Below, one piece after another: positions 58,575 to 64,000 of a stretch of 64,000 nt of DNA; position 1 is the stretch's first letter; every line of letters begins with the position of its first letter. The DNA comes from Pseudanabaena minima (GTDB lineage: Bacteria > Cyanobacteriota > Cyanobacteriia > Pseudanabaenales > Pseudanabaenaceae): the NCBI RefSeq assembly GCF_051131155.1, contig NZ_CP159508.1, forward strand, positions 1,922,001 through 1,986,000, written 5' to 3'. Both the position numbers and the translations under genes were made by a program. The notes beneath the pieces are model-generated. The model saw only the letters and a program-made list of their open reading frames with translations. It did not search any database and was not told the DNA's origin.

Positions 58575-60146
58575 ATGTTGCCAACTAACTTGCCTGATAT
58601 TGACAGCCTTAGCCTCATTGAGCAAGTTTCTCAAATGGTGGTTGTTCGCACCTGCGGAATGCTTTACGACCATCAAATCCAATATCCACAGTGGGAGTTA
58701 AACAATTCAAAATTACAAACGCTGATCAGTGAATATGGAGTTGGTGGTGTAATTTTACTTGGGGGTAGTGCACCCGAAATTGCCCTCAGAACACAGCAAA
58801 TGCAGTCATGGGCTAAAGTGCCGTTACTAATTGCCGCAGATATTGAGGAGGGCGTAGGACAACGATTTAGTGGTGCAACGTGGTTTCCCCCACCGATGGC
58901 TTTGCAAGCAGTTTCGATGAAGTATGCCGAGGCGATGGGTAAGATTACGGCGGAAGAAGCCTTAGCGATCGGTATCAATTGGTTGCTTGCACCAATTGTT
59001 GATGTAAATAACAATCCTGACAATCCTGTTATTAATGTGCGAGCCTTTGGGATCACGGTCGGCGAAGTGATGGGAGCAACGCGAGGATTTATCGCTGGAG
59101 CCAAGCAATATCCTGTCCTGACCACAGCCAAGCATTTTCCAGGGCATGGCGATACTTCGGTGGATTCGCATTTACAAACACCAATGATCCCCCACGATCG
59201 CCAAAGATTTGAAAATTTGGAGTTTCCACCATTTATCAATGCGATCGCGGCGGGAGTGGATGCAATTATGAGCGCACATATTTTAGTACCAGCCTTTGAT
59301 CGCCATAATATTGCTACCTTGTCACACCACATTATTACGGGAATTTTGCGGAACGAGTTAGGCTTTGAGGGACTAATTACCACTGATGCACTGATTATGT
59401 CAGGTGTGGCAAATTTGGGTAGCCCTGAAGCGATCGCTGTCCAAGCTGTAAAGGCTGGCGTAGATATTTTGCTAATGCCTATCGACCCAATCGCCACAAT
59501 TCATGCCATCTGTGAAGCCGTAGAATCAAAGGAAATAGACCGCGATCAAATTCGCACCTCAGTTCAAAGGATATGGAAAGCAAAACAAAAAGTTTGTGGC
59601 ATTCCCCCTAATCTCAAAAAATTAGGCAATCCTCTGAATCTAGGAATTGCCAAAGCGATCGCCACAAAATCAATAAATGTTTATTCCTCAATCGCAAATT
59701 TGCAATCTAGTACTGTTCAAGAACGCATCGAAGCAAATTATCTGAACTTAATTATTGTTGATGATCCACTAACTTGTGAAGAATTTCTCAACTCGCGATC
59801 GCCTGCGGTATTATTGCCAAAGCTCAGTGGCTATCAGCGTATTGTGGCAGATGCCTTGACTTTAGCAAATCTACAATACAACCAGTTTTCTCAAATATTT
59901 ATCCAAATCTTTAGTCGGGGTAATCCATTTCGTGGTAGTACCAATCTGCAAGAAAAGATTCAAATTTTAGTGACAGAATTGATACTAGAACATAAATTGC
60001 AAGCCGTAGTTCTCTATGGCAGTCCCTACTCACTAGATCGATTATTACCATTATTACCAATCCAAATGCCTTGGGGGTTCGCCTATAGTCAACAGCCAGA
60101 GTCACAGGAAGCTGTTTTACAAAAATTGGGTTTTGAACAAAGCTAA
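58575..60146 (+). CDS. Glycoside hydrolase family 3, NagZ-like beta-N-acetylhexosaminidase
   Basis: This 523-residue protein has the GH3 pattern: GVGGVILLGGSAPEIA, IAADIEEGVGQRFSGATWFP, WLLAPIVDVNNNPDNPVINV, TAKHFPGHGDTSVDSHLQTP (the KH(F/S)PGHGD signature of NagZ, with its Asp-His), and TTDALIMSGVA (nucleophile Asp). The last 180 residues are a second domain beyond bacterial NagZ length. It should remove N-acetylglucosamine from wall fragments during peptidoglycan recycling. No signal peptide is seen, so action in the cytoplasm is likely. It is 2 bp from the next gene. Confidence 0.9.
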   Translation: MLPTNLPDIDSLSLIEQVSQMVVVRTCGMLYDHQIQYPQWELNNSKLQTLISEYGVGGVILLGGSAPEIALRTQQMQSWAKVPLLIAADIEEGVGQRFSGATWFPPPMALQAVSMKYAEAMGKITAEEALAIGINWLLAPIVDVNNNPDNPVINVRAFGITVGEVMGATRGFIAGAKQYPVLTTAKHFPGHGDTSVDSHLQTPMIPHDRQRFENLEFPPFINAIAAGVDAIMSAHILVPAFDRHNIATLSHHIITGILRNELGFEGLITTDALIMSGVANLGSPEAIAVQAVKAGVDILLMPIDPIATIHAICEAVESKEIDRDQIRTSVQRIWKAKQKVCGIPPNLKKLGNPLNLGIAKAIATKSINVYSSIANLQSSTVQERIEANYLNLIIVDDPLTCEEFLNSRSPAVLLPKLSGYQRIVADALTLANLQYNQFSQIFIQIFSRGNPFRGSTNLQEKIQILVTELILEHKLQAVVLYGSPYSLDRLLPLLPIQMPWGFAYSQQPESQEAVLQKLGFEQS

Positions 60147-60148
60147 AT

Positions 60149-60811
60149 ATGGCAACTTTATTGAAATTGATCTTGAAGTTTGTGTTGATTGCTGCCATCA
60201 CATCATCAACATTATTAGCTTGCAATTCTCTGATGTTTAATAATTCGTCATCGTCCAGTGATCCCCTAGAAAATAAACCATTGCCACCGCTTCCCAGCAT
60301 AGCAACTAAAGATATTGAACCAGAGCGTATTCCCGATGCTCCGTATGTACAAACGCCGCCAGAAGTAGTCCTCAAAATGCTAGAAATGGCAAAGGTTGAA
60401 AAAAATGATGTTGTTTACGATCTAGGTAGTGGTGATGGACGAATTGTGATTACTGCTGCACAGAAATTTGGAGCAAAGGCGGTTGGTATCGAGATTGATC
60501 CTGAGTTAATTAGGGAATCAGACCGCGAATTAAAGGCGGCGATCTCGAAAACACCAGAAATTAAAGATCGCATTAAATTTATTAAACAAGATCTTTTTAA
60601 AGCTGATTTAGATGACGCTAGTGTAATTACACTTTATCTTCTACCACAGGCAAATCTACGAGTACGCTCTGAAATTTTACCCAAATTAAAAAGAGGAACA
60701 AGGGTTGTTTCCCATGAATATGAATTAGGAGATTTACCTCCTAATCAAATTGAGAAAGTTAGGATTGGCAATCACGAACATAGAATCTATCTTTGGATTT
60801 TAGATAATTAG
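60149..60811 (+). CDS. Membrane-anchored class I methyltransferase (lipoprotein)
   Basis: This 220-residue protein has a lipobox-like STLLAC near residue 25. The Pro/Ser linker leads to a SAM-binding domain: VPYD-like DVVYDLGSGDGRIVITAA (motif I near 86-96), GAKAVGIEIDPELI, then IKFIKQDLFKADLDDASVIT and LYLLPQANLRVRSEILPKLK. The pattern matches small methyltransferases with DUF-like YDLGSGDGR. A methyltransferase exported or anchored at the membrane is unusual, since SAM is cytosolic; the N-terminus may instead be a plain membrane anchor facing inward. It is likely cotranscribed with the NagZ-like gene. Confidence 0.82.
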   Translation: MATLLKLILKFVLIAAITSSTLLACNSLMFNNSSSSSDPLENKPLPPLPSIATKDIEPERIPDAPYVQTPPEVVLKMLEMAKVEKNDVVYDLGSGDGRIVITAAQKFGAKAVGIEIDPELIRESDRELKAAISKTPEIKDRIKFIKQDLFKADLDDASVITLYLLPQANLRVRSEILPKLKRGTRVVSHEYELGDLPPNQIEKVRIGNHEHRIYLWILDN

Positions 60812-60905
60812 ATTATTCTAAATATTTTCTGGATAATGTCTTGTAATGTTTTTTATTGTTTTTTATGTTAATCTTTTGTCACTCTTGTTCTAGTCAGTTT
60901 GTCCA

Positions 60906-62369
60906 TTGAGAAATACAATATTTGTCAAGATTACTCTAGTTGTAATTTCTCTAATTACGGCTGTTCCTGCTCAGGCGGATAGTAATCATATTTGTCCTGC
61001 CCAATTACAAAAAGAAGTAGAAAAAGTTGCCCAATCGCCTAAATTAAAAGCAGCTCGAGTTGGCGTATATGTCCAAACAAATGAACTTAACCCCAAAATA
61101 TTAGCTAATCTTGATGGCGATCGCTATTTCATCCCCGCCTCAAATGCCAAACTATTTGTAACAGCGATCGCCCTAAAAACATTGGGTAAAAACTATCAAT
61201 TTGCGACACGTTTGATGTCACATGATTTGCCTAACGCCAAAGGAGAACTAGAAGGCGGATTATGGGTAATCGGATCGGGAGATCCTAGTTTTAACTCCAA
61301 GACTAACTTAAAATCATTAGTGAGCCAACTCAAAAAGAAAGGAGTAAATCGGATCAATGGTGGAATTTGGACATTGACATCCCGCAGAGGTGCGGAAGTT
61401 GCAGGTAGTTGGGAGCTATCAGATTTACAACATTACTATGCAGCGATCGCCTCTCCTTTCACCATTAATGAAAACGCCCTGAATTGGACAGTGAGTCCTG
61501 ATACAGTTGGGAAGCCTGCCATCTTTACTTGGGATAATCCTGAACTAGCTAAAGATTGGCGCATCCAAAATCAATCGATTACAGTTAGTGCAGATTCTGC
61601 GTATACCTTAACAGTTGTACGCCCCTATGGGCAGAAACTCCTAATCATTACTGGTCAAATCCCTGAAAAATCAGAGCCAGAACTCGGTGGTGTGGCTATT
61701 CCCAATCCTGAAGCTAATTTCTTAGATCTGTTACGCCAAGAATTAACCGCTCAAGGTATTGAAATTTCAACAGATATTGCTACCAACCCCTCAAAAAATC
61801 TTCCACCTACCAAAGATTTAGCAATCAATCTCTCCCCACCAATCTCTCAATTAATCATCACTACTAACAAAGATAGCAATAATCTTTATGCTGAGCTACT
61901 ACTAAGAGCTTTAGGCGATCGTCTCCATGAAGTTAGTCCCGATGACAGCGTTAGAGGTGGGATGATAGCTATTAACAAATATTTACAGTCGATGAATATT
62001 GCAGTCAACCAAGTTGCTCTAGCTGATGGCTCTGGACTATCTCGACACAATTTAACTACCCCCAAAGTGATCGTCCAACTGTTGCAAACCGTTGCCAATG
62101 ATCGCAATTTTCGTCAATCCTTAGCGATCGCCAATGTTGATGGCACATTGACCAATCGATTTAAAAATACTTCGGCACAAAGTTTACTTCAAGCCAAGAC
62201 TGGGACATTGTCAGGCGCAATTGTGTTATCAGGCTATGCTAATCCTCAAAATTATCGTGAAGTTATTTTCAGTATCATCATTAATAACAGCAATCTGCCC
62301 TCCAAGGAGTTGCAAAAATATGTTGATGATATCGCTTTACTATTAACCCGCCTTGAACCTTGTGAATGA
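60906..62369 (+). CDS. dacB: D-alanyl-D-alanine carboxypeptidase/endopeptidase, PBP4 (DacB) type
   Basis: This 487-residue protein has a TTG start and a signal peptide (residues 3-24, cleavage after AQA). The class C PBP motifs are present: SNAK (SxxK, near residue 79), SGLS-HN (SxN near 378), and KTGTLSGA (KTG near 428). An insert between the SxxK and SxN motifs, typical of DacB, is present (GDPSFNSKTNLKSLVSQLKK, GSWELSDLQHYYAA). It trims or cleaves peptidoglycan cross-links in the periplasm. It overlaps the next gene by 4 bp (ATGA). Confidence 0.92.
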   Translation: MRNTIFVKITLVVISLITAVPAQADSNHICPAQLQKEVEKVAQSPKLKAARVGVYVQTNELNPKILANLDGDRYFIPASNAKLFVTAIALKTLGKNYQFATRLMSHDLPNAKGELEGGLWVIGSGDPSFNSKTNLKSLVSQLKKKGVNRINGGIWTLTSRRGAEVAGSWELSDLQHYYAAIASPFTINENALNWTVSPDTVGKPAIFTWDNPELAKDWRIQNQSITVSADSAYTLTVVRPYGQKLLIITGQIPEKSEPELGGVAIPNPEANFLDLLRQELTAQGIEISTDIATNPSKNLPPTKDLAINLSPPISQLIITTNKDSNNLYAELLLRALGDRLHEVSPDDSVRGGMIAINKYLQSMNIAVNQVALADGSGLSRHNLTTPKVIVQLLQTVANDRNFRQSLAIANVDGTLTNRFKNTSAQSLLQAKTGTLSGAIVLSGYANPQNYREVIFSIIINNSNLPSKELQKYVDDIALLLTRLEPCE

Positions 62370-62857
62370 AAAACTGGTCTACTCAAAATAAATTTTTATT
62401 CACTGTTGCTATAGCTTTAACCATAGGAAGTATTTTTACAGTGATTGCTTGGTCTATACAAGCCCCATCGCAAACCACTTCATCTGAGATCAATCCTGCT
62501 TTATGTCCAACAATGACAGATAACTTAAGCAAATCCAATAGTTTAAGATTTCATCCCATCAAAGTTGTCGTCGAACCTTGGCGTGGTGAGCATCATGTTT
62601 ACTCTATCTTTGCTTTGCCTTTGCAATACAAAGAAATCTACTATCGTTCTCAGCTATTGGTCAAGGATACTGATACGCCTTGGGAAGTCACACCCACTGA
62701 TGGGCTTAGATATGGTGCAATAACTCCAGATGATCATTTTCTCGTAATTGGCTTTTTCCCGACTCGACTCACGCTCTGGTATTGGGTAAGTGGTCGGTTT
62801 GGAGATCTCCAGCAACCCTGCAACTGGACACTCCATCTTTTTCCCAAAAAAAGCTAA
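62366..62857 (+). CDS. Hypothetical membrane-anchored periplasmic protein
   Basis: This 163-residue protein has an N-terminal TM (about 10-30) and a soluble domain with three Cys or fewer (LCPTM near 47, QQPCNW near 152). Segments include RFHPIKVVVEPWRGEHHVYS, KEIYYRSQLLVKDTDTPWEV and FFPTRLTLWYWVSGRFGDLQ. I do not recognise a family. It is translationally coupled to dacB (ATGA overlap), which suggests a wall-related role. Confidence 0.7.
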   Translation: MKNWSTQNKFLFTVAIALTIGSIFTVIAWSIQAPSQTTSSEINPALCPTMTDNLSKSNSLRFHPIKVVVEPWRGEHHVYSIFALPLQYKEIYYRSQLLVKDTDTPWEVTPTDGLRYGAITPDDHFLVIGFFPTRLTLWYWVSGRFGDLQQPCNWTLHLFPKKS

Positions 62858-62884
62858 CATACAAAACTTTGCGCTCAAACCCAA

Positions 62885-62921
62885 AAGATAAGAAGCGACG
62901 GATTGCGTCGCTTCTTATCTT
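62885..62921. terminator. Palindrome, 16-bp arms
   Basis: AAGATAAGAAGCGACG and its exact complement flank GATTG. It is the first of two in tandem after the 62366 gene. Confidence 0.85.
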
Positions 62922-62923
62922 CG

Positions 62924-62970
62924 CCCAATAAGAGAATGGCGGCGCTTCGCGCCGCCATTCTCTTATTGGG
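62924..62970. repeat. Perfect palindrome, 22-bp arms, core GGCGGCGC-TTC-GCGCCGCC
   Basis: CCCAATAAGAGAATGGCGGC and onward is exactly mirrored at 62949-62970. The core matches those at 22299 and 30596; the outer arms do not. Confidence 0.9.
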
Positions 62971-63115
62971 TTTTGATTTTGTCCTAAGTCCTAATACAAG
63001 CGACAACAGCTATATCTTTCATAATGCAAGTAGCTATGGCTATAATTGCGAAGGCTAAGATAAAAAAATAACAATTGTTTATCGCTTGTCAGTGATGATA
63101 TAGGAAATTGAAAAC

Positions 63116-63895
63116 ATGGGAAATTTTGGCAGTTGGCTAATTAAGCTTGGGCAAAGTTGTTTACTGATCGGACAAATCATCACCCATGTTTTGATCTATC
63201 GTCGCTTTCATTGGCGCAACACGATTGAGCAAATGTCGATAGTTGGCACAGAGTCACTACTGATCACATTGATTACAGCTTCCTTTGTCGGTGCTGTCTT
63301 TACGATTCAAGTAGCGCGAGAATTTATTAACTTTGGGGCACAACAAGCGATCGGTGGAATTTTGGCGATCGCCTTAGCCCGTGAGTTAATTCCTGTATTG
63401 ACAGCGGTGATTATCGCGGGGCGTGTAGGTTCTGCATTTGCTGCTGAAATTGGCACAATGCAAGTAACCGAGCAAATTGATGCGCTCTATATCCTCCGCA
63501 CAAATCCTGTTGATTATCTAGCAACTCCTCGTGCGATCGCCTGTTTGCTCATGCTACCAGTCCTCACAATTTTAGGCTTCTTAACAGGTATGGTAGGTGG
63601 CTTATTTCTATCTCAAGCTATGTATGCGATTCCTTACAACATGTTTCTCAATTCTGTGCAGAATTTGCTTAAGCCTTGGGATTTAATTGCGGCGCTAATC
63701 AAATCCAGTATTTTTGGTGTTTTAATTGCCGCGATCGGTACAACATGGGGCTTAACAACCACAGGTGGTGCAAAAGGTGTGGGTGAGTCCACTACTACCG
63801 CAGTTGTTACCGCATTACTGGCGATCTTTATCAGTAATTTCTTTTTGTCGTGGGCTTTCTTTCAAGGTATTGGCTCAAGTCTAACGGGTTCATAG
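63116..63895 (+). CDS. MlaE-type lipid ABC transporter permease
   Basis: This 259-residue protein matches MlaE/YrbE permeases: IEQMSIVGTESLLITLITAS, FVGAVFTIQVAREFINFGAQ, the conserved ALARELIPVLTAVIIAGRVGSAFAAEIGTM, and KSSIFGVLIAAIGTTWGLTT. Five or so TM helices are present. With an ATPase and MCE protein it would move lipids between inner and outer membranes; related plant TGD1 works in chloroplasts. Neither partner is in the window. Length is normal for the family. Confidence 0.93.
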   Translation: MGNFGSWLIKLGQSCLLIGQIITHVLIYRRFHWRNTIEQMSIVGTESLLITLITASFVGAVFTIQVAREFINFGAQQAIGGILAIALARELIPVLTAVIIAGRVGSAFAAEIGTMQVTEQIDALYILRTNPVDYLATPRAIACLLMLPVLTILGFLTGMVGGLFLSQAMYAIPYNMFLNSVQNLLKPWDLIAALIKSSIFGVLIAAIGTTWGLTTTGGAKGVGESTTTAVVTALLAIFISNFFLSWAFFQGIGSSLTGS

Positions 63896-63954
63896 TGAAT
63901 GTTCGGTAAGCTGATCCAACAGCACTCAAGGAGATCGTCTTTATAGGAATTATT

Positions 63955-64000
63955 ATGCTCATTTCATTGGCTAACCTCATGAATCATTGGATTTTTTGTC
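63955..64000 (+). CDS. Possible start of a gene cut by the window end
   Basis: ATG 63955 follows a TAGGA element by 6 bp and stays open for 15 codons (MLISLANLMNHWIFC) to the window edge. Too little is visible to name it. Confidence 0.3.
   Translation, partial: MLISLANLMNHWIFC

Noticed and set aside
58673..59497. A long (274-codon) minus-strand open frame
   Set aside because: It lies wholly inside the NagZ-like gene, and its residue pattern (Ala/Ile/Pro/Ser runs) is that of an antisense shadow. The plus-strand GH3 motifs are clear.

Overview
The window is chromosomal-type DNA from a cyanobacterium. Direct evidence is a set of photosynthesis genes (allophycocyanin beta-18 apcF, psb27, thf1/psb29), cyanobacterial families of unknown function (DUF4912, DUF4336, DUF3685, XisH/XisI), a plastoquinone-pathway chorismate lyase, and very frequent HIP1 octamers (GCGATCGC). 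A Pseudanabaena-like organism is my best guess, but that is an impression from protein style and not a measurement.

Layout. 1-1913 (minus strand): a ParA ATPase cut by the window edge, a secreted SH3-like protein and an overlapping xisH-xisI pair. 2042-13884: a copper-responsive efflux system (CopM-like DUF305 lipoprotein, CusB-like adaptor, CusA-like RND pump, small lipoprotein) split in two by about 5.5 kb of accessory DNA. The pump half carries its own copy of the operon promoter, including a perfect CopR-type box, fused to the last 44 bp of a second cusB. The adaptor half is followed by a dead 5' fragment of cusA. The accessory DNA holds a retropepsin-like gene broken by an insertion sequence with a 4-bp target duplication, a membrane GTPase and an unknown protein with an RX4H motif. 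13886-42644: mostly core genes (sbcC, cutA, thf1, acyl-CoA synthetase, psb27, dxs, apcF, fba) mixed with many signalling proteins.

42679-46413 looks like a transferred cassette: a ribbon-helix-helix (RHH) repressor, an HNH nuclease, a small unknown gene, and an array of seven odd tRNA genes with an embedded protein gene preceded by an overlapping 29-codon leader ORF. The 8-bp half-site TGTAGTAT occurs as an inverted pair both at the RHH gene promoter and across the tRNA-array promoter, so the RHH protein is a candidate regulator of both. Long tRNA arrays are known from cyanobacteria (for example Anabaena PCC 7120), where the array has been reported to be induced by translational stress.

46540-64000: DUF4336 protein, M20 amidohydrolase, GntR regulator, Uma2/DUF29 pair, YaaW-like protein, chorismate lyase, coaD, a candidate DXCF-type cyanobacteriochrome hybrid kinase whose receiver is cut by an in-frame stop, and a run of envelope genes (GerMN protein, NagZ-like, lipoprotein methyltransferase, PBP4-type DacB, MlaE-type permease).

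A feature of the whole window is the many long perfect palindromes in intergenic DNA. Their arms of 13-24 bp are unique to each site, but the centres share a GC-NNN-GC pattern. At several genes the palindrome arm includes the stop codon of the neighbouring gene, so the flanking gene end has been mirrored. A second, distinct repeat of about 103 bp (three hairpins, ends ATACCAA/TTTGGTAT) occurs three times.
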